NCBI GenBank assembly: GCA_937863905.1
Contig: CALMHV010000195.1
Location: 1-13,834, forward strand
Direction: 5' to 3'
Length of the DNA stretch: 13,834 bases
DNA from: an uncultured Bacillota bacterium
GTDB lineage: Bacteria; Bacillota; Sulfobacillia; UBA995; UBA9673
Shown here one piece after another: positions 7,379 to 13,834 of this stretch. Numbering within the stretch: position 1 is the stretch's first letter; the number at the start of each line of letters is the position of its first letter. The position numbers were made by a program, and so were the translations under genes. Below the pieces are notes generated by a model, which was given only the letters and a program-made list of their open reading frames with translations, was not told where the DNA came from and did not search any database.

Positions 7379-7612
7379 TTGAAGGGCTACGTCTTCTTCG
7401 AAGAGGATCGCTGCAAGGGTTGCCAGTTGTGCGCGCCCGTCTGCGCCAAGGCCGTCATCGAGATGTCCGGACGCATCAACGTGCGGGGCTATCATCCGGC
7501 GGAGGCCGCCAGGCCGGATGACTGTACGGGCTGCGGCCTGTGCGCGAGGATGTGTCCGGATACGGTCATCCGGGTCTACCGGGAAGTCCCGGCGAAGGCC
7601 GGAAAGGGTTAG
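7379..7612 (+). CDS. 2-oxoacid:ferredoxin oxidoreductase, ferredoxin-type (delta) subunit
   Basis: A 77-residue bis-[4Fe-4S] ferredoxin-type subunit that carries electrons from the thiamine-diphosphate site to external ferredoxin. Eight cysteines form two clusters: Cys12, 15, 18, 22 (CKGCQLCAPVC) and Cys49, 52, 55, 59 (CTGCGLCARMCP). The start is TTG at 7379, with GGAGGGAGG at 7363-7371 seven bases upstream. A longer ATG-started reading from 7319 would run through the hairpin and is unlikely. The gene is followed by the alpha subunit gene; the ribosome site AGGAGG for the latter overlaps its stop codon. The order delta-alpha-beta-gamma is common for the VOR/KOR class in anaerobes. Confidence 0.92.
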   Translation: MKGYVFFEEDRCKGCQLCAPVCAKAVIEMSGRINVRGYHPAEAARPDDCTGCGLCARMCPDTVIRVYREVPAKAGKG

Positions 7613-7624
7613 GAGGTCTAGGGT

Positions 7625-8689
7625 TTGGGCCAGAGAGTTCTCATGAAGGGCAACGAGGCCCTGGCCGAAGCAGCCGTGCGGGCCGGCTGCCGGTTCTTCT
7701 TCGGCTACCCGATCACGCCTCAGAACGAGATTCCGGAGTACATGTCCCGGCGCCTCCCGGAGGTCGGGGGGACGTTCATCCAAGCCGAGTCCGAACTGGC
7801 GGCCATCAACATGGTCTACGGAGCAGCCGGGGCCGGCGCGAGGGCGATGACCTCCAGTTCCAGCCCGGGCGTGAGTCTGAAGCAGGAAGGCATCTCGTAC
7901 ATGGCCGCGGCCGAACTGCCGGGGGTGGTCGTGAACATGGTCCGGGGGGGCCCGGGGCTTGGCGGCATCCAGCCCGCGCAGTCCGACTACTACCAGGCGA
8001 CGCGCGGCGGCGGGCACGGCGACTACCGGACCATCGTCTTCGGACCGGCCACCGTGCAGGAGGGCGTGGACGTGATGAGCAAGGCCTTCGAGCTCGCCGA
8101 CAAGTACCGCACCCCGGTGGTCATCCTTGGCGACGGCATGATGGGCCAGATGATGGAGCCGGTCTCGCTCCCCGAACCGCTTGAACTGGCCAAACTCCCG
8201 CTCAAGCCGTGGGCGACGACGGGGGCGAAGGGACGCCGCCCGAATATCATCAACTCCCTGTTCCTCGATGCCGAGGAGTGCGAGAAACACAACCTGGCCC
8301 TGCAGGCCAAGTATGACATCATCCAGGCCACGGAGCAGATGGCCGAGATCGCCTTCCCCGACTCCGACTGGTTCGTCGTGGCCTACGGCACGACGGCCCG
8401 CATCTGCCGCGAGGCCATCCAGGAGGCCAGGGCGCAAGGGCTGTCGGTCGGCATGGTCCGTCCGATCACGCTGTGGCCCTTCCCCGTCAACGCGTTCGAG
8501 AAGGTCGTGGAGCGGGCGAAGGGCTTTCTGACGGTGGAGATGAGTCTCGGCCAGATGGTGGACGACGTGCGTCTGGCCGTGAACGGCCGGTGCCCGGTAC
8601 GCTTCTTCGGCCGCACCGGGGGCATGGTCCCCTCGGACGAAGAGGTCCTGGCGGAGATAGAGAAGATGGTCGAGGGGAGGACGCGGTGA
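7625..8689 (+). CDS. vorB: 2-oxoacid (probably 2-oxoisovalerate):ferredoxin oxidoreductase, alpha subunit VorB
   Basis: This is the alpha chain of a four-subunit enzyme that converts a 2-oxoacid plus CoA to acyl-CoA, CO2 and reduced ferredoxin. The 354 residues begin with the typical [17 protein letters not shown] and [14 protein letters not shown] (27-40) and contain the [19 protein letters not shown] block (108-126), GGGHGDYR (128-135) and [13 protein letters not shown] (168-180). The pattern is that of proteins named 3-methyl-2-oxobutanoate dehydrogenase subunit VorB. The substrate is inferred from this and from the adjacent leucine dehydrogenase; 2-oxoglutarate cannot be excluded by sequence alone. 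The start is TTG at 7625, eight bases after AGGAGG (7611-7616). The stop TGA overlaps the ATG of the beta gene by one base. Confidence 0.93.
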   Translation: MGQRVLMKGNEALAEAAVRAGCRFFFGYPITPQNEIPEYMSRRLPEVGGTFIQAESELAAINMVYGAAGAGARAMTSSSSPGVSLKQEGISYMAAAELPGVVVNMVRGGPGLGGIQPAQSDYYQATRGGGHGDYRTIVFGPATVQEGVDVMSKAFELADKYRTPVVILGDGMMGQMMEPVSLPEPLELAKLPLKPWATTGAKGRRPNIINSLFLDAEECEKHNLALQAKYDIIQATEQMAEIAFPDSDWFVVAYGTTARICREAIQEARAQGLSVGMVRPITLWPFPVNAFEKVVERAKGFLTVEMSLGQMVDDVRLAVNGRCPVRFFGRTGGMVPSDEEVLAEIEKMVEGRTR

Positions 8690-9516
8690 TGGTGGACAAG
8701 GAGTTCGAGCGGCCCAAAGGCACCGAAATCGTCTACGAGCGCCCGAAGTCCCTGACCGACGTCGTCACCCACTACTGCCCCGGGTGCACGCACGGTATCG
8801 CCCACCGGCTCGTCGCCGAAGTCCTGGACGAGCTCGACGCGCGCGAACGCGCGGTCCTCGTCGCGCCGGTCGGCTGTTCGGTCCTGGCCTACAACTACTT
8901 CAACCTGGACACCCAGCAAGCGGCCCACGGCCGGGCCCCGGCGGTAGCCACGGGCATCAAGCGCGTCCTCCCCGACCGGGTGGTCTTCACCTACCAGGGA
9001 GACGGCGACCTGGCGGCCATCGGCACGGCGGAGATTGTCCACGCGGCCGTGCGCGGCGAGAGAATCACGGTCATCTTCATCAATAACGCCATCTTCGGCA
9101 TGACCGGTGGCCAGATGGCCCCGACGACCCTCCTCGGGCAGGAAACGACGACGAGCCCGAAGCCGACGGGGCGCCTGGCCGAGAGGGCGGGCTATCCGAT
9201 ACGCGTCTGCGAGATGCTCTCGCAGCTCGACGGAGCGGCGTACGTGGCGCGCGGCTCCCTCTCCAGCCCTCAGAACATCGCCAAGGCCAAGCGGCACATC
9301 AGGAAGGCCTTCCAGGCGCAGTTGGAGGGACACGGGCTCGGTATCGTCGAGCTTCTCTCGAGCTGCAACGTGGGCTGGAAGATGAGCCCGGTCGACGCCT
9401 TGAAGTGGATAGACAGCCACATGGTCCCGGTCTTCCCGCTCGGCGTGTTCAAGGACTGGTCCGCCGCCGGCGTGGAGGCGGCCAGACTTGCGGACTCGGG
9501 GGTGGCGGCAGGATGA
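8689..9516 (+). CDS. 2-oxoacid:ferredoxin oxidoreductase, beta subunit (thiamine diphosphate binding)
   Basis: The beta chain binds thiamine diphosphate and, in most relatives, one [4Fe-4S] cluster. The 275-residue protein shows CPGC at 30-33, Cys63 and Cys226 (in SSCNVGW), the likely cluster ligands. The thiamine diphosphate motif begins with GDGD at 104-107 and ends with the Asn pair at 132-133, followed by the typical [13 protein letters not shown]. The ATG at 8689 overlaps the alpha stop (TGATG) and has GGGGAGG eight bases upstream. A longer in-frame reading from 8473 would lie inside the alpha gene and is not used. The stop overlaps the gamma start as ATGA, so translation of the three chains is coupled. 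Confidence 0.94.
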   Translation: MVDKEFERPKGTEIVYERPKSLTDVVTHYCPGCTHGIAHRLVAEVLDELDARERAVLVAPVGCSVLAYNYFNLDTQQAAHGRAPAVATGIKRVLPDRVVFTYQGDGDLAAIGTAEIVHAAVRGERITVIFINNAIFGMTGGQMAPTTLLGQETTTSPKPTGRLAERAGYPIRVCEMLSQLDGAAYVARGSLSSPQNIAKAKRHIRKAFQAQLEGHGLGIVELLSSCNVGWKMSPVDALKWIDSHMVPVFPLGVFKDWSAAGVEAARLADSGVAAG

Positions 9517-10058
9517 ACCTCGGAGTGATCATGGCCGGCTTCGGCGGTCAGGGCGTCATGTCCATGGGTCAAGTCGTCTGCTACGCCGGGCTCGCCGAGG
9601 GCAAGGAGGTCAGCTGGCTGCCCTCCTACGGTCCGGAGATGCGTGGCGGCACGGCCAACTGCGCCGTCGTCGTGTCGGACGCACCGGTCGGCTCGCCCCT
9701 CGTCGCGAGGCCCGACGCGGTCATCATCATGAACCGGCCGTCCCTGGAGAAGTTCGAGGCCGCCCTCAAGCCGGGCGGTCTTCTGGTCATCAACTCGTCG
9801 CTGTGCGACAAGGAACCGTCCCGCCGGGACGTGAGGGTGGTTAAGGTCGCGGCGACCGACCTGGCCAACGATCTGGGAGATATCCGGGTGGCCAACATGG
9901 TCGCCCTCGGCGCCTTCCTGGCCGCCTGCCCGGTCGTGAAGCCCGACTCCATCGTGGACGCCCTGAAGAAGAACCTTCCCCCGCACCACCAGAAGCTCAT
10001 CCCCCTCAACAAGCTGGCCCTCGAGCGCGGGGCGGAAGCGGCGGCGGGGCAGCTCTGA
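9513..10058 (+). CDS. 2-oxoacid:ferredoxin oxidoreductase, gamma subunit
   Basis: The gamma chain of the 2-oxoacid oxidoreductase contributes the domain thought to take part in CoA handling and subunit assembly. It has 181 residues. The family fingerprint GFGGQGV lies at 9-15, [13 protein letters not shown] at 38-50, and the C-terminal half has the usual NMVALGAF (128-135) and a final helical region with NKLALERG. The ATG at 9513 forms an ATGA overlap with the beta stop. There is no strong ribosome site of its own, which fits translational coupling. It closes the amino-acid oxidation cassette; 33 bp of purine-rich sequence separate it from nudF. Confidence 0.94.
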   Translation: MNLGVIMAGFGGQGVMSMGQVVCYAGLAEGKEVSWLPSYGPEMRGGTANCAVVVSDAPVGSPLVARPDAVIIMNRPSLEKFEAALKPGGLLVINSSLCDKEPSRRDVRVVKVAATDLANDLGDIRVANMVALGAFLAACPVVKPDSIVDALKKNLPPHHQKLIPLNKLALERGAEAAAGQL

Positions 10059-10091
10059 GGCCGCGCGGGGAGGACAGGGAGGGGGGACGGA

Positions 10092-10661
10092 ATGACTTCA
10101 GACCCAATCGGCCGAGAAGAAACCGTGTCTTCCAGGCAGGTCTTCGCCGGACGCATCCTGCGGGTGCGGGACGATGAGGTGAGGCTCGTCCCGGGGGGAA
10201 GGCTGACCCGCCGAGAGGTCGTCGAGCACCCCGGAGCGGTGGCCATCGTGGCCGTCAGCCCGGACCAATCGGTCGTCCTTGTCCGTCAGTACCGCTATGC
10301 GGCCGGTCAGGCCCTGCTTGAGATACCGGCCGGGACGCTCCGGCCGGGCGAGGATCCCGCTGCCTGCGCCGAGCGCGAACTGGCCGAGGAGACCGGAGCC
10401 CAGGTCTTGAGCCTTGAGCCCCTGGCCAGCTTGTTCGTCTCACCGGGGTTCTGCACGGAACGCGTCCACCTCTACCTGGCCAGGCTCGGGCAGGTAGCGG
10501 CCGGCGCTCCCCACCCCGACGAGGATGAACGGCTGGAGGTCGTCGTCCTGCCGCTGGAAGAGGCTTTGGCCATGGTCCGAGACGGGCGCCTTCCGGACGC
10601 CAAGTCCGCGGCCGGTCTGCTCCTGGCCAGGGACAGGCTCGACGCGGAGGCCCGGTGCTAG
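10092..10661 (+). CDS. nudF: Nudix hydrolase, ADP-ribose pyrophosphatase
   Basis: NudF-type enzymes hydrolyse ADP-ribose to AMP and ribose-5-phosphate, removing a reactive sugar. The 189-residue protein has a complete Nudix box from Gly81 (GX5EX7REUXEEXGU): Glu87, Arg95, Glu96, Glu99, Glu100 and Gly102, the glutamates being the metal ligands. The preceding VVLVRQYRYAAGQALLEIPAG (61-81) and the following LFVSPGF segment are typical of the ADP-ribose subfamily. The ATG follows a GGGAGGGGGG ribosome site. Its stop TAG overlaps the start of the endonuclease-like gene by seven bases. In Bacillus nudF lies close to spoIIM, fur and xerD, and spoIIM is also near here. Confidence 0.9.
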   Translation: MTSDPIGREETVSSRQVFAGRILRVRDDEVRLVPGGRLTRREVVEHPGAVAIVAVSPDQSVVLVRQYRYAAGQALLEIPAGTLRPGEDPAACAERELAEETGAQVLSLEPLASLFVSPGFCTERVHLYLARLGQVAAGAPHPDEDERLEVVVLPLEEALAMVRDGRLPDAKSAAGLLLARDRLDAEARC

Positions 10662-11902
10662 CCGACCTGCATGTCCATGTGGGCCGAGCCGGGGGACGGC
10701 CGGTCAAGATAGCCGCCTCGGCCAGACTCACCGTGACCGGTATCATCGCCGAGAGCGTCGAGCGTAAGGGACTTGACGCGGTCGGCATCGTCGACGCCCA
10801 CTCGCCGCCGGTCTTGGAGGAACTCGAGGCCCTCGTGGGCGAGGGCCGGGTCACGTCGCTTCCCGGCGGCGGCCTCCGGTACGGTGGCCAGCTCCTGCCC
10901 GGTGGCGGTCCCCAGCCCGCCGGCCAGCTCCTGCTGCTCTTGGCGGCCGAGGTCGAGGTGGCCGAACCCGGGGTGGGTCTGGTCCACTACCTCGGCTATC
11001 TGCCCGACCTCCCGACCGCCCGCGGCTTCTCGCGGTTTCTGGCGTCGCGGGTCACGAACGTGACCTTGAGTTCGCAAAGGGCCCGGACGGCCGGGGAGGA
11101 GCTGGCCCTCTGGCTCGGCCGGGAAGGCGGCTTCCTCGTCCCGGCCCACGTCTTCACCCCGCACAAGGGGTTTTTGGGCGCGGGCGGCACAGATCTCCGA
11201 CAGGCCTTCACGGACAAGGCTTTGGCGTCCGTGCCCGCCGTCGAACTCGGCCTGAGCGCCGACGCGGCGATGGCCGACCTCCTGCCCGGCCTGGACCCGT
11301 TCACCTACCTCACCAACTCCGACGCCCACTCCCCCGAGGCCATCGGCCGCGAGCACAACGCTCTGGAGCTTGGGCCGGAGCCCGACTTCGCCGGCGTGGC
11401 CACGGCCGTTCGGGAGGGTCGCGTGACGGCCAACTTCGGACTCGACCCCAGGCTCGGCAAGTACCATCGCGCCTTCTGCCCCCGGTGCGGTTTCACGGGG
11501 GGCGGCCAGGCGACGACGGGCCGGGAGTGCCCCGCCTGTGGGAGGAGCGGGCTCGTGGGGGGAGTCCTCGACCGCGTGCTGGTCCTGGCCGGAGAGGCGG
11601 CGCGGTCCGGCGCCCGCCGGGGGAGGCCTCCGTACGTCCACCAGATCCCGCTGCGTCATGTCCCCGGCGTGGGCCCGGTCGCTCTGAGACGACTCCTGGC
11701 GGCCTTCGGCACGGAGATGGCTGTGCTGCACCGGGTCCCGGCCTCCGACCTCGAAGCCGCGGTCGGAGAGCGGCTCGCGTCGGCCATCACCGCCGGCCGC
11801 TCGGGGACGGCGGCCCTGGACATCGCCCCGGGGGCCGGTGGGCGCTACGGGCGAGTCCGGGCGGAGGCCCGGGCGCCGCAGGGGTCCGAAACGACCACAT
11901 AA
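10655..11902 (+). CDS. Endonuclease Q-like PHP-domain protein (TIGR00375/YqxK-type)
   Basis: A 415-residue protein with the build of endonuclease Q, which nicks DNA next to deaminated bases such as uracil or hypoxanthine. The PHP metal site is complete in appearance: His6 and His8 (DLHVHVG), Asp47 and His49 (IVDAHS), Glu99, His165 and His170 (PAHVFTPH), Asp223 and His225 (NSDAHSPEAIG). A four-cysteine zinc finger follows (Cys275, 278, 292, 295), then a helix-hairpin-helix-like RHVPGVGPVALRRLL at 334-348. The start is GTG at 10655, four bases after GGAGG and overlapping the nudF stop, so the two are coupled. Activity on deaminated DNA is inferred from the architecture. The tail after about 390 is Ala/Gly/Arg-rich. 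Confidence 0.85.
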   Translation: MLADLHVHVGRAGGRPVKIAASARLTVTGIIAESVERKGLDAVGIVDAHSPPVLEELEALVGEGRVTSLPGGGLRYGGQLLPGGGPQPAGQLLLLLAAEVEVAEPGVGLVHYLGYLPDLPTARGFSRFLASRVTNVTLSSQRARTAGEELALWLGREGGFLVPAHVFTPHKGFLGAGGTDLRQAFTDKALASVPAVELGLSADAAMADLLPGLDPFTYLTNSDAHSPEAIGREHNALELGPEPDFAGVATAVREGRVTANFGLDPRLGKYHRAFCPRCGFTGGGQATTGRECPACGRSGLVGGVLDRVLVLAGEAARSGARRGRPPYVHQIPLRHVPGVGPVALRRLLAAFGTEMAVLHRVPASDLEAAVGERLASAITAGRSGTAALDIAPGAGGRYGRVRAEARAPQGSETTT

Positions 11903-11971
11903 CGAAGCTGGCGAGGGAATAAGGGTTGAGGTGGTGGCTACCAGGGCGACCTGGGTGCGGGGGAGTCGACC

Positions 11972-12610
11972 TTGACCTTCATCGGCCAGTTCAAGGGCGG
12001 TGTAAAGGGCTATCTGCGCGACTTCCTACCCTACTACTTCTTCGTGGGCCTCCTGTTCGTGCTGGGCATCATCTTCGGGGCCATCGCCGTCAACGCCCTC
12101 AGCGCCCAGCAGAAAGTCGAGCTCCTCGACTACGTGCAGGTGTTCCTGCGCGGTCTCACCCAGAAGCTCGGGGACATCGACAGCGGAGTCGTCCTGAAAC
12201 AGTCGGTGGCCAACAACCTGAAGACGGCCGGCCTTGTCTGGTTCCTGGGCGTGACCGTTATCGGGGTCCCCCTGACGGTGGTCGTCCTCTTCGTCCGGGG
12301 GTTCGTCATCGGCTTCTCCGTGGGCTTCCTCTTCAGCGAGATGGGCGCGAAGGGGGTCGCCCTCTCGTTCCTGGCCATCCTCCCCCAGAACATCATCGCC
12401 GTCCCGGTCATCCTGGCCGTGGGGGTCTCGTCGCTGGCCTTCTCGGTCCTCATGGTCCGGCAGCGGGTCGGACGCTTCCGCGTCAATCTGGCCGAGGAAC
12501 TCCTGGCCTACACGTTCACGTGTCTGGTCCTCTCGGCCCTCCTGGTGGGCGCCAGCCTGGTCGAAGCTTACGTGACCCCGGTCCTGATGGGGCTTGTCGC
12601 CGGGGCCTGA
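11972..12610 (+). CDS. spoIIM: Stage II sporulation protein M
   Basis: SpoIIM is a membrane component of the SpoIID-SpoIIM-SpoIIP complex that drives peptidoglycan remodelling and engulfment of the forespore by the mother cell. The 212 residues match the family length (214 in Bacillus). Hydrophobic segments lie at about 20-42, 86-107, 108-122, 128-162 and 177-205, the long ones probably crossing the membrane. The AILPQNIIAVPVILAVG stretch (135-151) is characteristic. The start TTG at 11972 lies six bases after GGGGGAG. It is 69 bp behind the endonuclease-like gene. No convincing sigma-E promoter was found in that gap, so it may also be read from upstream. Confidence 0.94.
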   Translation: MTFIGQFKGGVKGYLRDFLPYYFFVGLLFVLGIIFGAIAVNALSAQQKVELLDYVQVFLRGLTQKLGDIDSGVVLKQSVANNLKTAGLVWFLGVTVIGVPLTVVVLFVRGFVIGFSVGFLFSEMGAKGVALSFLAILPQNIIAVPVILAVGVSSLAFSVLMVRQRVGRFRVNLAEELLAYTFTCLVLSALLVGASLVEAYVTPVLMGLVAGA

Positions 12611-12643
12611 CCGGAGCGTCCCTTCCGACCGTCTCCCCGAAGT

Positions 12644-12653
12644 GTCCCACAAT
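12644..12653 (+). repeat. Direct repeat GTCCCACAAT, first copy
   Basis: The 10-mer GTCCCACAAT occurs here and again at 12753-12762, on either side of the proposed ald promoter region and 109 bases apart. The first copy lies 34 bases after the spoIIM stop and the second just before the ald ribosome binding site. It may be a paired regulator site or chance. Confidence 0.35.
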
Positions 12654-12673
12654 TCCGGCCAAGGTTTCCTAAG

Positions 12674-12685
12674 AAGGAATTCCTT
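12674..12685. promoter_or_regulatory. Palindromic candidate operator upstream of ald
   Basis: AAGGAATTCCTT is a perfect 12-bp palindrome in an AT-richer island of a GC-rich genome. It is flanked by a near-identical direct repeat, GTTTCCTAAGA at 12664-12674 and GTTTCTAAGA at 12691-12700. It sits where the -35 region of the proposed ald promoter would be, a usual place for a repressor or activator. No known regulator is recognised from the motif. Confidence 0.4.
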
Positions 12686-12700
12686 TGCCCGTTTCTAAGA

Positions 12701-12709
12701 TGATATAGG
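12701..12709 (+). promoter_or_regulatory. Possible extended -10 promoter of ald
   Basis: TGATATAGG holds a TG dinucleotide one base before TATAGG, which shares TATA with the sigma-A -10 consensus TATAAT. No good -35 hexamer lies 16-18 bases upstream; that place is taken by the palindrome. The predicted leader to the GTG of ald is about 67 bases. Confidence 0.3.
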
Positions 12710-12752
12710 CTGTAGGGGCAGACGCGCTGTTTCCGACGCCCTGGTGGCCGGA

Positions 12753-12762
12753 GTCCCACAAT
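12753..12762 (+). repeat. Direct repeat GTCCCACAAT, second copy
   Basis: Second exact copy of the 10-mer found at 12644-12653. It ends one base before the GGAGGAGG ribosome site of ald (12764-12771), so a protein bound to the RNA or DNA here could affect initiation. Confidence 0.35.
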
Positions 12763-12782
12763 CGGAGGAGGTCTCCCAAGAC

Positions 12783-13834
12783 GTGATCATTGGTGTCCCT
12801 AAGGAGATAAAGACAGACGAGGCGCGCGTCGCCATCACTCCGGCGGGCGTGGCGACCCTGAAGGCGGGTGGCCACCGCGTGCTCGTGGAGGCGACGGCCG
12901 GCGTCGGGAGCGGTTTCGAGGACGCCGACTACATCGCCGCCGGGGCCACCATCGCCAAGGACAAGAGGAAGCTCTTCGACGACTCCGAGATGGTCATGAA
13001 GGTGAAGGAACCCCTTCCCGCCGAGTACGACCTGTTCCATGAGGGTCAGATCCTCTTCACGTACCTGCATCTGGCGCCGGACCGGCAACAGACCGTGGCC
13101 TTGCTCAAGGCCAAGATCATCGGCGTGGCCTACGAGACCGTCGAGGTCAACGGGGCCTTGCCCCTTCTCACCCCCATGAGCGAGATAGCCGGGCGCATGG
13201 CGACCCAGATCGGCGCCCATTTCCTGGAGAAACCGCAGGGCGGGCGCGGCGTGCTCCTGGGCGGCGTCCCCGGAGTGGCCCCGGGCGAAGTGGTCGTCAT
13301 CGGCGGCGGGGTCGTGGGCATCAACGCGGCGCGCATGGCCCTCGGGCTCGGCGCCCACGTCTCGATCCTGGACATCAATGCCGACCGGTTGCGGCAGATC
13401 GACGAGGTCTACGCCGGGCGCATCGGCACTCTGGCCTCGAACCCGTACGCCATCGCCGAGGCCGTCGCCAAAGCCGACCTCCTGGTCGGCGGGGTCCTTC
13501 TCGTGGGAGCCCGGGCGCCCAAGCTGGTGACCGAGGACATGGTCAAGGCAATGAAGCCCGGGGCGGTCATCGTGGACGTGGCCATCGACCAGGGCGGCTG
13601 CGTCGAAACCATCGACCGCGTGACCACGCACCGGGACCCGATCTACGTCAAGCACGGCGTCGTCCACTACTCCGTGGCCAACATGCCGGGCGCGGTGGCC
13701 AGGACCTCGACGCTCGCCCTGACCAACGCCACGCTCCCGTACGCGCTCAAGCTGGCGAAAGACCCCTTTGGCGCCCTCAGGGGCGTCCCCGGGCTCGACA
13801 AGGGCGTCAACGTGTTTCGCGGCCAGCTGACCAT
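12783..13834 (+). CDS. ald: Alanine dehydrogenase, 3' end missing
   Basis: Alanine dehydrogenase interconverts alanine and pyruvate plus ammonia with NAD. It helps spore formers use alanine and is needed for normal sporulation in Bacillus. The visible 350 residues begin [19 protein letters not shown]. Active-site residues agree with the family: Arg15, Lys75 (in KVKEP), His96 (in YLHLA) and Asp269 (in AIDQGG). The NAD fold is marked by IGGGVVG at 173-179 and Asp197. [14 protein letters not shown] at 297-310 is typical. About 20 C-terminal residues are cut by the window end (family length about 370). The GTG start has GGAGGAGG eleven bases upstream. The 172-bp intergenic region before it holds repeats and a possible promoter, so it is probably transcribed on its own. 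Confidence 0.95.
   Translation, partial: MIIGVPKEIKTDEARVAITPAGVATLKAGGHRVLVEATAGVGSGFEDADYIAAGATIAKDKRKLFDDSEMVMKVKEPLPAEYDLFHEGQILFTYLHLAPDRQQTVALLKAKIIGVAYETVEVNGALPLLTPMSEIAGRMATQIGAHFLEKPQGGRGVLLGGVPGVAPGEVVVIGGGVVGINAARMALGLGAHVSILDINADRLRQIDEVYAGRIGTLASNPYAIAEAVAKADLLVGGVLLVGARAPKLVTEDMVKAMKPGAVIVDVAIDQGGCVETIDRVTTHRDPIYVKHGVVHYSVANMPGAVARTSTLALTNATLPYALKLAKDPFGALRGVPGLDKGVNVFRGQLT

Noticed and set aside
6044..8437. 797-residue open frame on the minus strand
   Set aside because: It lies antisense to a leucine dehydrogenase and VOR subunits that are certain by motif. It is rich in Arg, Asp, His and Gly without any family motif, the usual shadow of GC-rich coding DNA.
11926..12672. 248-residue plus-strand frame over spoIIM
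   Set aside because: It is a shifted frame of spoIIM with an Arg/Pro/Gly-rich translation and no membrane segments; the spoIIM frame is well supported.

Overview
The window reads as ordinary chromosomal DNA of a GC-rich, endospore-forming member of the Firmicutes. The sporulation genes spoIVB, spo0A and spoIIM point to this directly. A four-subunit 2-oxoacid:ferredoxin oxidoreductase suggests anaerobic amino-acid metabolism. The mix of high GC, many GTG/TTG starts and these genes resembles deep-branching lineages such as the Symbiobacterium, Thermaerobacter or Limnochordia groups, but the genus cannot be fixed from this sequence alone. Fourteen protein-coding genes are supported, and 8 of them appear to use GTG or TTG as start. 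No tRNA, rRNA, CRISPR array, insertion sequence or phage gene was seen. The longest stretch without a gene is the 259-bp divergent region 2280-2538, so no gap exceeds 300 bases.

Layout. (1) 1-2279, minus strand: recN (3' end cut by the window edge exactly at the ABC signature motif), preceded by nadK. (2) 2280-2538: divergent control region with a good sigma-F/sigma-G type promoter match facing spoIVB. (3) 2539-4851, plus strand: spoIVB then spo0A, the classical sporulation pair, followed by two hairpins. (4) 5052-7291: two tandem paralogues of the leucine/phenylalanine/valine dehydrogenase family. (5) 7379-10058: ferredoxin-type, alpha, beta and gamma subunits of a 2-oxoacid:ferredoxin oxidoreductase most like the 2-oxoisovalerate (VOR) type, tightly coupled. 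(6) 10092-12610: nudF (ADP-ribose pyrophosphatase), an endonuclease-Q-like PHP/zinc-finger protein and spoIIM, a grouping reminiscent of the nudF-spoIIM-fur-xerD neighbourhood of Bacillus. (7) 12783-end: ald, alanine dehydrogenase, cut by the window edge, preceded by an intergenic region rich in small repeats.

How the genes fit together. The amino-acid dehydrogenases would deaminate branched-chain (and perhaps aromatic) amino acids to 2-oxoacids with NADH production. The oxidoreductase would then convert these to acyl-CoA and reduced ferredoxin. This makes one amino-acid oxidation cassette, placed directly behind the master sporulation regulator. Alanine dehydrogenase at the end is another NAD-linked amino-acid enzyme. 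SpoIVB (forespore signal to the mother cell), Spo0A (entry into sporulation) and SpoIIM (engulfment) together show that the organism encodes the spore programme. The least expected features are the split orientation of recN/nadK against spoIVB/spo0A with no argR, and the diverged substrate pocket of the first dehydrogenase paralogue.
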